64,000 bases of DNA from Hippophae tibetana (taxonomy: Eukaryota; Streptophyta; Magnoliopsida; Rosales; Elaeagnaceae): assembly GCA_037013495.1 (NCBI GenBank), contig CM072801.1:70665816-70729815 (forward strand), written 5' to 3'. This document shows positions 1 to 11,750 of the stretch, in pieces (within the stretch, counting starts at the first letter, position 1; every line of letters starts with the position of its first letter). Below the pieces are notes generated by a model. It made no database searches and had not been told where the DNA came from. It saw only the letters and a list, made by a program, of their open reading frames with translations. Made by a program: the position numbers and the translations under genes.

Positions 1-165
1 TCAATGTTATATATTATAATAGTCGTTATGATACCTCAGTCTAGAGTTATTGTCGATTAAAGTGGAAAATTCGATATATCAAATGTTTTGTTATTTTTTA
101 ACAAGTTAACAGTAACCCCTTTCCTGTTTTCTCCTCTTAAATTTTTTGGAAGAATAGAGAATTAT

Positions 166-528
166 TGATCACATAAATAAAGATCCCTTACTCGGCACAA
201 ATATCTCTCTTACAAATCTATTGAATAAAATCGAAAGTATGTAAAACAGTAATTTGTGCCAAAAACATAAAACCCTCGATAAGTGATGTAAACGATGGAA
301 TTTGGTTACAGAAATCAGGTTCCCAAACGAGGCCAAAACTAATATTGTGAATCGATTCGAGCTTCGATGTGATATATTATAATAGTCGTTAAGATACTTC
401 AGTCTAGAGTTATTGTCGATTAAAGTTGAAAATTCGATATATCAAATATTTTGTTATTTTTTAACAAGGTAACAGTAACCCCTTTCCTGTTCTCTCCTCA
501 TAAATTTTTTGGGATAATAGAGAATTAT
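166..528. repeat. Monomer family A (type copy)
   Basis: Recognised by CTTACTCGG, CTTACAAATC, GTATGTAAAACAGTAATT, GTGCCAAAAAC, CATAAAACCC, TTCCCAAACGAGGCC and ATCGATTCGAGC. It is found at 166, 1,615, 4,511, 7,768, 8,854, 9,940, 12,835, 14,646 and 17,904 (the last two with CCGAAACGAGG), and once in isolation at 30,207. It defines the left domain. The interval to the next anchor is usually 363 bp. Confidence 0.9.
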
Positions 529-891
529 TGATCACATAAATAAAGATCCCTTACTCGGCACAAATATCTCTCTTACAAATCTATTGAATAAAATCGAAAG
601 TATGTAAAACAATAATTTGGGCCAAAAACATAAAACCCTCGATAATTGATGTAAACGATGGAATTTGGTTAGAGAAATCAGGTTCCCAAATGAGGCCAAA
701 ACTAATCTTGTGAATCGAAACCAGCTTCGATGTGATATATTAAAATAGTCGTTAAGATACTTCAGTCTAGAGTTATTGTCGATTAAAGTTGAAAATTCGA
801 TATATCAAATGTTTTGTTATTTTTTAACAAGTTAACTGTAACCCCTTTCCTGTTCTCTCCAATTAAATTTTTTGGAAGAATAGAGATTTAT
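529..891. repeat. Monomer family A' (type copy)
   Basis: A diverged relative of A marked by TTTTTTGGGATAATAG before the anchor, then TTTGGGCCAAAAAC, GATAATTGATG, GGTTAGAGAAATC, CCCAAATGAGG and ATCGAAACCAGC. The ATCGAT dyad of other monomers is lost here because of the AAACC substitution. Copies at 529, 4,874, 6,321 and 13,198; it directly follows A in three of the four and is always followed by D or D2. Confidence 0.9.
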
Positions 892-1253
892 GGATCACAT
901 AAATAAAGATCCCTTGTTCAGAACAAATATCTCTTTTACATATCAATGGATTAAATCGAAAGTAAGTAAAACGGAAATGTGTGACAAAAACATAAACCCT
1001 CGATAAGTGATGTAAAGGATGGAATTTGGTTACAGAAATCAGGTTCTCTTGCGTGGCCAAAATTAATCGTGTGATTCGATACGAGCTTCGATGTTATATA
1101 TTATAATAGTCTTTAATATACCTCAGTCTAGAGTTATGGTCGATTAAAGTTGAAAATTCGATATATCAAATGTTTTGTTATTTTTGAACAAGTGAACAAT
1201 AACCACTTCCGTTTTCTCTTTTCTTAAATTATTTAGGGAGAATAGAGAATTAT
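892..1253. repeat. Monomer family D (type copy)
   Basis: Marked by CTTGTTCAGAACAAATATC, CATATCAATGGATT, AATGTGTGAC, GTAAAGGATGG and CTTGCGTGGCC followed by GTGATTCG. Copies at 892, 3,788, 5,237, 5,960 (chimeric), 6,684, 7,407, 8,131, 9,217, 12,113, 14,285, 16,095 and 21,525. Because of one run of codons without stops, 198-bp open frames starting at TTG appear on the minus strand in most copies (for example 863-1,060); they are judged non-coding. Confidence 0.88.
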
Positions 1254-3064
1254 TGATCACATAAATAAAGATCCTTACACGGCACAAATATCTCTCTTAC
1301 AGATGTATTGAATAAAATCGAAAGTAAGTAAAACGGAAATTTGTGACAAAAACATAAACCCTCGATAAGTGATGTAAACGATGGAATTTGGTTACAGAAA
1401 TCAGGTTCTCTTGCGTGGCCAAAATTAATCGTGTGAATCGATACGAGCTTCGATGTTATATATTATAATAGTCGTTAAGATACCTCAGTCTAGAGTTATT
1501 GTTGATTAAAGTTGAAAATTCGATATATCAAATGTTTTGTTATTTTTTAACAAGTTAACAGTAACCCCTTTCCTGTTCTCTCCTCTTAAATTTTTTGGAA
1601 GAATAGAGAATAATTGATCACATAAATAAAGATCCCTTACTCGGCACAAATAACTATCTTATAAATCTATTGAATAAAATCGAAAGTATGTAAAACAGTC
1701 ATTTGTGCCAAAAACATAAAACCCTCGATAAGTGATGTAAACGATGGAATTTGGTTACAGAAATCAGGTTCCCAAACGAGGCCAAAACTAATCTTGTGAA
1801 TCGATTCGAGCTTCGATGTGATATATTATAATAGTCGTTAAGATACTTCAGTCTAGAGTTATTGTCAATTAAAGTTGAAAATTCGATATATCAAATGATT
1901 TGTTATTTTTTAACAAGTTAACAGGAACCCCTTTCCTATTCTCTCCTCATAAGCTTATTGGAAGATTAGAGATTTATTGATCACATAAATAAAGATCCCT
2001 TGTTCAGCCCAAATATCTCTTTTACATATCTATGGAATAAAATCGAAAGTAAGTAAAACGGAAATGTGTGACAAAAACATAAACCCTCGATAAGTGATGT
2101 AATGGATGGAATTTGGTTACCGAAATCAGGTTCTCTTGCGTGGCCAAAATTAATCGTGTGATTCGATACGAGCTTCGATGTTATATATTATAATAGTCTT
2201 TAAGATACCTCAGTCTAGAGTTATGGTCGATTAAAGTTGAAAATTCGATATATCAAATGTTTTCTTATTTTTGAACAAGTGAATAGTAACCACTTTCGTT
2301 TTCTCTTTTGTTAAATTATTTAGGGAGAATAGAGAATTATTGATCACATAAATAAAGATCCTTACTCGGCACAAATATCTCTCTTACAGATCTATTGAAT
2401 AAAATCGAAAGTAAGTAAAACGGAAATATGTGACAAAAACATAAACCCTCGATAAGTGATGTAAACGATGCAATTTGGTTACAGAAATCAGGTTCCCAAA
2501 CGAGGCCAAAACTAATCTTGTGAATCGATTCGAGCTTCGATGTGATATATTATAATAGTCGTTAAGATACTTCAGTCTAGAGTTATTGTCAATTAAAGTT
2601 GAAAATTCGATATATCAAATGATTTGTTATTTTTTAACAAGTTAACAGTAACCCCTTTCCTATTCTCTCCTCATAAGCTTATTGGAAGATTAGAGATTTA
2701 TTGATCACATAAATAAAGATCCCTTGTTCAGCCCAAATATCTCTTTTACATATCTATGGAATAAAATCGAAAGTAAGTAAAACGGAAATGTGTGACAAAA
2801 ACATAAACCCTCGATAAGTGATGTAATGGATGGAATTTGGTTACCGAAATCAGGTTCTCTTGCGTGGCCAAAATTAATCGTGTGATTCGATACGAGCTTC
2901 GATGTTATATATTATAATAGTCTTTAAGATACCTCAGTCTAGAGTTATGGTCGATTAAAGTTGAAAATTCGATATATCAAATGTTTTCTTATTTTTGAAC
3001 AAGTGAACAGTAACCACTTTCGTTTTCTCTTTTCTTAAATTATTTAGGGAGAATAGAGAATTAT

Positions 3065-3425
3065 TGATCACATAAATAAAGATCCTTACTCGGCACAAAT
3101 ATCTCTCTTACATATCTATTGAATAAAATCGAAAGTAAGTAAAACGGAAATATGTGACAAAAACATAAACCCTCGATAAGTGATGTAAACGATGCAATTT
3201 GGTTACAGATAACAGGTTCTCTAGTGTGGCCAAAACTAATCGTGTGAGTCGATACGAGCTTCGATGTGATATATTATAATACTCGTTAAGATACCTCAGT
3301 CTAGAGTTATTGTCTATTAAAGTTGAAAATTTGATATATCAAATGTTTTGTTATTTTTGTACAAGTTAACAGTAACCCGTTTCCTGTTCTCTCCTCTTAA
3401 ATTTTTTGGAAGAATAGAGAGTTAT
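3065..3425. repeat. Monomer family B* (type copy)
   Basis: A B monomer has AAATTATTTAGGGAG before the anchor and CCTTACTCGGC with CAGATCTATTG after it. Subtype B* adds AATATGTGAC, ACGATGCAATTTGG, CTAGTGTGGCC, AAACTAATCGTGTGAGTCG and AATACTCG. It is restricted to the left and transition domains, last seen at 20,802. The interval after the anchor is 361 bp and the one before it is usually 363 bp. Confidence 0.9.
3329..3344. other. Perfect 16-bp palindrome (dyad variant)
   Basis: ATTTGATATATCAAAT reads the same on both strands. Most other monomers have ATTCGATATATCAAAT, with one mismatched pair of eight. This copy lies before the C monomer at 3,426 and arose independently of the right-domain copies. 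Confidence 0.9.
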
Positions 3426-3787
3426 TGATCACATAAATAAAGATACCTTGGTCAGCAAAAATATGTCTTTTACATATTTATTGAATAAAATCGAAAGTAA
3501 GTAAAACGGAAATTTGTGATAAAAACATAAACCCTCTATAAGTGATGTAAACGATGGAATTTGGTTACACAAATCAGGTTCTCTAGCGTGGCCAAAATTA
3601 ATCATGTGAATCGATACGAGCTTCGCTGTTATATATTATAATAGTCTTTATGATACCTCAGTCTAGAGTTATTGTCTATTAAAGTTGAAAATTCGATATA
3701 TCAAATGTTTTGTTATTTTTTAACAAGTTAACAGTAACCCCTTTCCTGTTCTCTCCTCTTAAATTTTTTGGAAGAATAGAGATTTAT
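3426..3787. repeat. Monomer family C (type copy)
   Basis: Marked by AACCCGTTTCCTG before the anchor and GATACCTTGGTCAGC, AAAAATATGTC and CATATTTATTG after it. Copies at 3,426, 11,751, 15,733, 21,163, 22,247 and 22,970. The first four follow a B* monomer and precede a D monomer, so B*-C-D is a conserved order in the left and transition domains. Confidence 0.88.
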
Positions 3788-4873
3788 TGATCACATAAAT
3801 AAAGATCCCTTGTTCAGAACAAATATCTCTTTTACATATCAATGGATTAAATCGAAAGTAAGTAAAACGGAAATGTGTGACAAAAACATAAACCCTCGAT
3901 AAGTGATGTAAAGGATGAAATTTGGTTACAGAAATCAGGTTCTCTTGCGTGGCCAAAATTAATCGTGTGATTCGATACGAGCTTCGATGTTATATATTAT
4001 AATAGTCTTTAAGATACCTCAGTCTAGAGTTATGGTCGATTAAAGTTGAAAATTCGATATATCAAATGTTTTGTTATTTTTGAACAAGTGAACAGTAACC
4101 ATTTTCGTTTTATCTTTTCTTAAATTATTTAGGGAGAATAGAGAATTATTGATCACATAAATATAGATCCTTACTCGGCACAAATATCTCTCTTACAGAT
4201 CTATTGAATAAAATCGAAAGTAAGTAAAACGGAAATTTGTGACAAAAACATAAACCCTCGATAAGTGATGTAAACGATGGAATTTGGTTACAGAAATCAG
4301 GTTATCTTGCGTGGCCAAAATTAATCGTGTGAATCGATACGAGCTTCAATGTTATATATTATAATAGTCGTTATGATACCTCAGTCTAGAGTTATTGTCG
4401 ATTAAAGTTGAAAATTCGATATATCAAATGTTTTGTTATTTTTTAACAAGTTAAGAGTAACCCCTTTCCTGTTTTCTCCTCTTAAATTTTTTGGAAGAAT
4501 AGAGAATTATTGATCACATAAATAAAGATCCCTTACTCGGAAAAAATATCTCTCTTACAAATCTATTGAATAAAATCGAAAGTATGTAAAACAGTAATTT
4601 GTGCCAAAAACATAAAACCCTCGATAAGTGATGTAAACGATGGAATTTGGTTACAGAAATCAGGTTCCCAAACGAGGCCAAAACTAATATTGTGAATCGA
4701 TTCGAGCTTCGATGTGATATATTATAATAGTCGTTAAGATACTTCAGTCTAGAGTTATTGTCGATTAAAGTTGAAAATTCGATATATCAAATGTTTTGTT
4801 ATTTTTTAACAAGGTAACAGTAACCCCTTTCCTGTTCTCTCCTCTTAAATTTTTTGGGATAATAGAGAATTGT
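3426..4873. repeat. Left-domain block C-D-B-A
   Basis: Anchors at 3,426 C, 3,788 D, 4,150 B and 4,511 A. The block is matched 8,325 bp downstream (11,751-13,197, where a 1-bp deletion makes the offset 8,324). Shared private features include GGATGAAATTTGG, ATAAATATAGATCC, CGTTTTATCTTTTC, GGTTATCTTGCG and CTTCAATG followed by GTCGTTATG. No gene is visible. Confidence 0.85.
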
Positions 4874-7767
4874 TGATCACATAAATAAAGATCCCTTACT
4901 CAGCACAAATATCTCTCTTACAAATATATTGAATAAAATCGAATGTATGTAAAACAGTAATTTGGGCCAAAAACATAAAACCCTCGATAATTGATGTAAA
5001 CGATGGAATTTGGTTAGAGAAATCAGGTTCCCAAATGAGGCCAAAACTAATCTTGTGAATCGAAACCATCTTCGATGTGATATATTAAAATAGTCGTTAA
5101 GATACTTCAGTCTAGAGTTATTGTCGATTAAAGTTGAAAATTCGATATATCAAATGTTTTGTTATTTTTTAACAAGTTAACTGTAACCCCTTTCCTGTTC
5201 TCTCCAATTAAATTTTTTGGAAGAATAGAGATTTATGGATCACATAAATAAAGATCCCTTGTTCAGAACAAATATCTCTTTTACATATCAATGGATTAAA
5301 TCGAAAGTAAGTAAAACGGAAATGTGTGACAAAAACATAAACCCTCGATAAGTGATGTAAAGGATGGAATTTGGTTACAGAAATCAGGTTCTCTTGCGTG
5401 GCCAAAATTAATCATGTGATTCGATACGAGCTTCGATGTTATATATTATAATAGTCTTTAAGATACCTCAGTCTAGAGTTATGGTCGATTAAAGTTGAAA
5501 ATTCGATATATCAAATGTTTTCTTATTTTTGAACAAGTGAACAGTAACCACTTTCGTTTTCTCTTTTCTTAAATTATTTAGGGAGAATAGAGAATTATTG
5601 ATCACATAAATAAAGATCCTTACTCGGCACAAATATCTCTCTTACAGATCTATTGAATAAAATCGAAAGTAAGTAAAACGGAAATATGTGACAAAAACAT
5701 AAACCCTCGATAAGTGATGTAAACGATGCAATTTGGTTACAGAAATCAGGTTCTCTAGTGTGGCCAAAACTAATCGTGTGAGTCGATACGAGCTTCGATG
5801 TGATATATTATAATACTCGTTAAGATACCTCAGTCTAGAGTTATTGTCTATTAAAGTTGAAAATTCGATATATCAAATGTTTTGTTATTTTTGTACAAGT
5901 TAACAGTAACCCGTTTCCTGTTCTCTCCTCTTAAATTTTTTGGAAGAATAGAGATTTATTGATCACATAAATAAAGATCCCTTGTTCAGAACAAATATCT
6001 CTTTTACATATCAATGGATTAAATCGAAAGTAAGTAAAACGGAAATGTGTGACAAAAACATAAACCCTCGATAAGTGATGTAAAGGATGGAATTTGGTTA
6101 CAGAAATCAGGTTCCCAAACGAGGCCAAAACTAATATTGTGAATCGATTCGAGCTTCGATGTGATATATTATAATAGTCGTTAAGATACTTCAGTCTAGA
6201 GTTATTGTCGATTAAAGTTGAAAATTCGATATATCAAATGTTTTGTTATTTTTTAACAAGGTAACAGTAACCCCTTTCCTGTTCTCTCCTCTTAAATTTT
6301 TTGGGATAATAGAGAATTGTTGATCACATAAATAAAGATCCCTTACTCGGCACAAATATCTCTCTTACAAATATATTGAATAAAATCGAATGTATGTAAA
6401 ACAGTAATTTGGGCCAAAAACATAAAACCCTCGATAATTGATGTAAACGATGGAATTTGGTTAGAGAAATCAGGTTCCCAAATGAGGCCAAAACTAATCT
6501 TGTGAATCGAAACCAGCTTCGATGTGATATATTAAAATAGTCGTTAAGATACTTCAGTCTAGAGTTATTGTCGATTAAAGTTGAAAATTCGATATATCAA
6601 ATGTTTTGTTATTTTTTAACAAGTTAACTGTAACCCCTTTCCTGTTCTCTCCAATTAAATTTTTTGGAAGAATAGAGATTTATGGATCACATAAATAAAG
6701 ATCCCTTGTTCAGAACAAATATCTCTTTTACATATCAATGGATTAAATCGAAAGTAAGTAAAACGGAAATGTGTGACAAAAACATAAACCCTCGATAAGT
6801 GATGTAAAGGATGGAATTTGGTTACAGAAATCAGGTTCTCTTGCGTGGCCAAAATTAATCATGTGATTCGATACGAGCTTCGATGTTATATATTATAATA
6901 GTCTTTAAGATACCTCAGTCTAGAGTTATGGTCGATTAAAGTTGAAAATTCGATATATCAAATGTTTTCTTATTTTTGAACAAGTGAACAGTAACCACTT
7001 TCGTTTTCTCTTTTCTTAAATTATTTAGGGAGAATAGAGAATTATTGATCACATAAATAAAGATCCTTACTCGGCACAAATATCTCTCTTACAGATCTAT
7101 TGAATAAAATCGAAAGTAAGTAAAACGGAAATATGTGACAAAAACATAAACCCTCGATAAGTGATGTAAACGATGCAATTTGGTTACAGAAATCAGGTTC
7201 TCTAGTGTGGCCAAAACTAATCGTGTGAGTCGATACGAGCTTCGATGTGATATATTATAATACTCGTTAAGATACCTCAGTCTAGAGTTATTGTCTATTA
7301 AAGTTGAAAATTCGATATATCAAATGTTTTGTTATTTTTGTACAAGTTAACAGTAACCCGTTTCCTGTTCTCTCCTCTTAAATTTTTTGGAAGAATAGAG
7401 ATTTATTGATCACATAAATAAAGATCCCTTGTTCAGAACAAATATCTCTTTTACATATCAATGGATTAAATCGAAAGTAAGTAAAACGGAAATGTGTGAC
7501 AAAAACATAAACCCTCGATAAGTGATGTAAAGGATGGAATTTGGTTACAGAAATCAGGTTCTCTTGCGTGGCCAAAATTAATCGTGTGATTCAATACGAG
7601 CTTCGATGTTATATATTATAATAGTCTTTAAGATACCTCAGTCTAGAGTTATTGTCGATTAAAGTTGAAAATTCGATATATCAAATGTTTTGTTATTTTT
7701 TAACAAGTTAACAGTAACCCCTTTCTTGTTCTCTCCTCTTAAATTGTTTGGAAGAATAAAGAATTAT
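4874..7767. repeat. Tetramer HOR A'-D-B*-D, two copies of 1,447 bp
   Basis: Anchors at 4,874 A', 5,237 D, 5,599 B*, 5,960 D, then 6,321 A', 6,684 D, 7,046 B* and 7,407 D; the repeat distance is exactly 1,447 bp. Shared private changes are GAATTGTTG, AAATATATTG and CGAATGTATG in both A' copies. The fourth monomer differs: the 5,960 copy ends in the A-type CCCAAACGAGG with AATATTGTG, whereas 7,407 keeps CTTGCGTGG. Confidence 0.88.
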
Positions 7768-10302
7768 TGATCACATAAATAAAGATCCCTTACTCGGCAC
7801 AAATATCTCTCTTACAAATCTATTGAATAAAATCGAAAGTATGTAAAACAGTAATTTGTGCCAAAAACATAAAACCCTCGATAAGTGATGTAAACGATGG
7901 AATTTGGTTACAGAAATCAGGTTCCCAAACGAGGCCAAAACTAATCTTGTGAATCGATTCGAGCTTCGATGTGATATATTATAATAGTCGTTAAGATACT
8001 TCAGTCTAGAGTTATTGTCGATTAAAGTTTAAAATTCGATATATCAAATGATTTGTTATTTTTTAACAAGTTAACTGTAACCCCTTTCCTGTTCTCTCCA
8101 ATTAAATTTTTTGGAAGAATAGAGATTTATGGATCACATAAATAAAGATCCCTTGTTCAGAACAAATATCTCTTTTACATATCAATGGATTAAATCGAAA
8201 GTAAGTAAAACGGAAATGTGTGACAAAAACATAAACCCTCGATAAGTGATGTAAAGGATGGAATTTGGTTACAGAAATCAGGTTCTCTTGCGTGGCCAAA
8301 ATTAATCATGTGATTCGATACGAGCTTCGATGTTATATATTATAATAGTCTTTAAGATACCTCAGTCTAGAGTTATGGTCGATTAAAGTTGAAAATTCGA
8401 TATATCAAATGTTTTCTTATTTTTGAACAAGTGAACAGTAACCACTTTCGTTTTCTCTTTTCTTAAATTATTTAGGGAGAATAGAGAATTATTGATCACA
8501 TAAATAAAGATCCTTACTCGGCACAAATATCTCTCTTACAGATCTATTGAATAAAATCGAAAGTAAGTAAAACGGAAATATGTGACAAAGACATAAACCC
8601 TCGATAAGTGATGTAAACGATGCAATTTGGTTACAGAAATCAGGTTCTCTAGTGTGGCCAAAACTAATCGTGTGAGTCGATACGAGCTTCGATGTGATAT
8701 ATTATAATACTCGTTAAGATACCTCAGTCTAGAGTTATTGTCTATTAAAGTTGAAAATTCGATATATCAAATGTTTTGTTATTTTTTAACAAGTTAACAG
8801 TAACCCCTTTCCTGTTCTCTCCTCTTAAATTTTTTGGAAGAATATAGAATTATTGATCACATAAATAAAGATCCCTTACTCGGCACAAATATCTCTCTTA
8901 CAAATCTATTGAATAAAATCGAAAGTATGTAAAATAGTAATTTGTGCCAAAAACATAAAACCCTCGATAAGTGATGTAAACGATGGAATTTGGTTACAGA
9001 AATCAGGTTCCCAAACGAGGCCAAAACTAATCTTGTGAATCAATTCGAGCTTCGATGTGATATATTATAATAGTCGTTAAGATACTTCAGTCTAGAGTTA
9101 TTGTCGATTAAAGTTTAAAATTCGATATATCAAATGATTTGTTATTTTTTAACAAGTTAACTGTAACCCCTTTCCTGTTCTCTCCAATTAAATTTTTTGG
9201 AAGAATAGAGATTTATGGATCACATAAATAAAGATCCCTTGTTCAGAACAAATATCTCTTTTACATATCAATGGATTAAATCGAAAGTAAGTAAAACGGA
9301 AATGTGTGACAAAAACATAAACCCTCGATAAGTGATGTAAAGGATGGAATTTGGTTACAGAAATCAGGTTCTCTTGCGTGGCCAAAATTAATCATGTGAT
9401 TCGATACGAGCTTCGATGTTATATATTATAATAGTCTTTAAGATACCTCAGTCTAGAGTTATGGTCGATTAAAGTTGAAAATTCGATATATCAAATGTTT
9501 TCTTATTTTTGAACAAGTGAACAGTAACCACTTTCGTTTTCTCTTTTCTTAAATTATTTAGGGAGAATAGAGAATTATTGATCACATAAATAAAGATCCT
9601 TACTCGGCACAAATATCTCTCTTACAGATCTATTGAATAAAATCGAAAGTAAGTAAAACGGAAATATGTGACAAAGACATAAACCCTCGATAAGTGATGT
9701 AAACGATGCAATTTGGTTACAGAAATCAGGTTCTCTAGTGTGGCCAAAACTAATCGTGTGAGTCGATACGAGCTTCGATGTGATATATTATAATACTCGT
9801 TAAGATACCTCAGTCTAGAGTTATTGTCTATTAAAGTTGAAAATTCGATATATCAAATGTTTTGTTATTTTTTAACAAGTTAACAGTAACCCCTTTCCTG
9901 TTCTCTCCTCTTAAATTTTTTGGATGAATATAGAATTATTGATCACATAAATATAGATCCCTTACTCGGCACAAATATCTCTCTTACAAATCTATTGAAT
10001 AAAATCGAAAGTATGTAAAACAGTAATTTGTGCCAAAAACATAAAACCCTCGATAAGTGATGTAAACGATGGAATTTGGTTACAGAAATCAGGTTCCCAA
10101 ACGAGGCCAAAACTAATCTTGTGAATCAATTCGAGCTTCGATGTGATATATTATAATAGTCGGTAAGATACTTCAGTCTAGAGTTATTGTCGATTAAAGT
10201 TGAAAATTCGATATATCAAATGATTTGTTATTTTTTAACAAGTTAACAGTAACCCCTTTCCTATTCTCTCCTCATAAATTTTTTGGAAGATTAGAGATTT
10301 AT
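7768..10302. repeat. Trimer HOR A-D-B*, 1,086 bp
   Basis: Anchors at 7,768 A, 8,131 D, 8,493 B*, 8,854 A, 9,217 D, 9,579 B* and 9,940 A. The period is exactly 1,086 bp. Both B* copies share CAAAGACATAAACC, not seen elsewhere in the window, and both later A copies share AATATAGAATT and AATCAATTCG. The trimer is this left domain's counterpart of the Bm-E-F trimer of the right domain. Confidence 0.88.
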
Positions 10303-10665
10303 TGATCACATAAATAAAGATCCCTTGTTCAGCCCAAATATCTCTTTTACATATCTATGGAATAAAATCGAAAGTAAGTAAAACGGAAATGTGTGACAAA
10401 AACATAAACCCTCGATAAGTGATGTAAAGGATGGAATTTGGTTACAGAAATCAGGTTCTCTTGCGTGGCCAAAATTAATCGTGTGATTCGATACGAGCTT
10501 CGATGTTATATATTATAATAGTCTTTAAGATACCTCAGTCTAGAGTTATGGTCGATTAAAGTTGAAAATTCGATATATCAAATGTTTTCTTATTTTTGAA
10601 CAAGTGAACAGTAACCACTTTCGTTTTCTCTTTTCTTAAATTATTTAGGGAGAATAGAGAATTAT
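10303..10665. repeat. Monomer family D2 (type copy)
   Basis: Related to D but with CCTATTCTCTCCTCATAAA and GGAAGATTAGAG before the anchor, then CTTGTTCAGCCCAAATATC and CATATCTATGGAATAAAATC. Copies at 1,978, 2,702, 10,303, 11,027, 13,561, 15,009, 18,267, 18,991, 19,715, 20,439 and 63,514 (divergent). All but the last precede a B or B* monomer, forming the 724-bp dimer unit of the left and transition domains. Confidence 0.88.
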
Positions 10666-11750
10666 TGATCACATAAATAAAGATCCTTACTCGGCACAAA
10701 TATCTCTCTTACAGATCTATTGAATAAAATCGAAAGTAAGTAAAACGGAAATATGTGACAAAAACATAAACCCTCGATAAGTGATGTAAACGATGCAATT
10801 TGGTTACAGAAATCAGGTTCTCTAGTGTGGCCAAAACTAATCGTGTGAGTCGATACGAGCTTCGATGTGATATATTATAATACTCGTTAAGATACCTCAG
10901 TCTAGAGTTATTGTCTATTAAAGTTGAAAATTCGATATATCAAATGTTTTGTTATTTTTGTACAAGTTAATAGTAACCCCTTTCCTATTCTCTCCTCATA
11001 AATTTTTTGGAAGATTAGAGATTTATTGATCACATAAATAAAGATCCCTTGTTCAGCCCATATATCTCTTTTACATATCTATGGAATAAAATCGAAAGTA
11101 AGTAAAACGGAAATGTGTGACAAAAACATAAACCCTCGATAAGTGATGTAAAGGATGGAATTTGGTTACAGAAATCAGGTTCTCTTGCGTGGCCAAAATT
11201 AATCGTGTGATTCGATACGAGCTTCGATGTTATATATTATAATAGTCTTTAAGATACCTCAGTCTAGAGTTATGGTCGATTAAAGTTGAAAATTCGATAT
11301 ATCAAATGTTTTCTTATTTTTGAACAAGTGAACAGTAACCACTTTCGTTTTCTCTTTTCTTAAATTATTTAGGGAGAATAGAGAATTATTGATCACATAA
11401 ATAAAGATCCTTACTCGGCACAAATATCTCTCTTACAGATCTATTGAATAAAATCGAAAGTAAGTAAAACGGAAATATGTGACAAAAACATAAACCCTCG
11501 ATAAGTGATGTAAACGATGCAATTTGGTTACAGAAATCAGGTTCTCTAGTGTGGCCAAAACTAATCGTGTGAGTCGATACGAGCTTCGATGTGATATATT
11601 ATAATACTCGTTAAGATACCTCAGTCTAGAGTTATTGTCTATTAAAGTTGAAAATTCGATATATCAAATGTTTTGTTATTTTTGTACAAGTTAACAGTAA
11701 CCCGTTTCCTGTTCTCTCCTCTTAAATTTTTTGGAAGAATAGAGAGTTAT
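10303..11750. repeat. Dimer HOR D2-B*, two copies of 724 bp
   Basis: Anchors at 10,303, 10,666, 11,027 and 11,390. The second D2 has TTAATAGTAACC and CAGCCCATATATC. Both changes recur at 20,439, and the whole dimer pair lines up with 19,715-21,162 at an offset of 9,412 bp. The sequences are therefore copies of one ancestor separated by 26 monomers. Confidence 0.87.

Larger units (their letters stand above)
1..1977. repeat. Left-domain satellite, order A-A'-D-B-A
   Basis: Begins inside a monomer (1-165), then anchors at 166 A, 529 A', 892 D, 1,254 B and 1,615 A. Positions 1-447 are repeated base for base at 30,042-30,488. The B monomer here has CAGATGTATTG, so its AGATCT site is lost, and it ends in CTTGCGTGGCC rather than AGTGTGGCC. 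The same A-A'-D trio recurs at 4,511, and A-A'-D2 at 12,835. No gene is present. Confidence 0.9.
1978..3425. repeat. Tandem dimer D2-B*, two copies of about 724 bp
   Basis: Anchors at 1,978 D2, 2,341 B*, 2,702 D2 and 3,065 B*. The two D2 copies share private changes: AAGCTTATTGG (HindIII sites at 1,951 and 2,675, exactly 724 bp apart), GTAATGGATGG and GGTTACCGAAATC. The first B* is chimeric: after ATGCAATTTGG it switches to the A-type ending CCCAAACGAGG. This is a recent duplication with one later exchange. Confidence 0.88.

Noticed and set aside
863-1060. Conserved 65-codon open frame on the minus strand, repeated in D-type monomers (also 3,759, 5,208, 6,655, 9,188 and others)
   Set aside because: It starts at TTG, not ATG, spans only part of a satellite monomer, recurs with the repeat spacing, and closes in monomers with single-base changes. 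It shows no recognisable domain. Eukaryotic satellite by-product.
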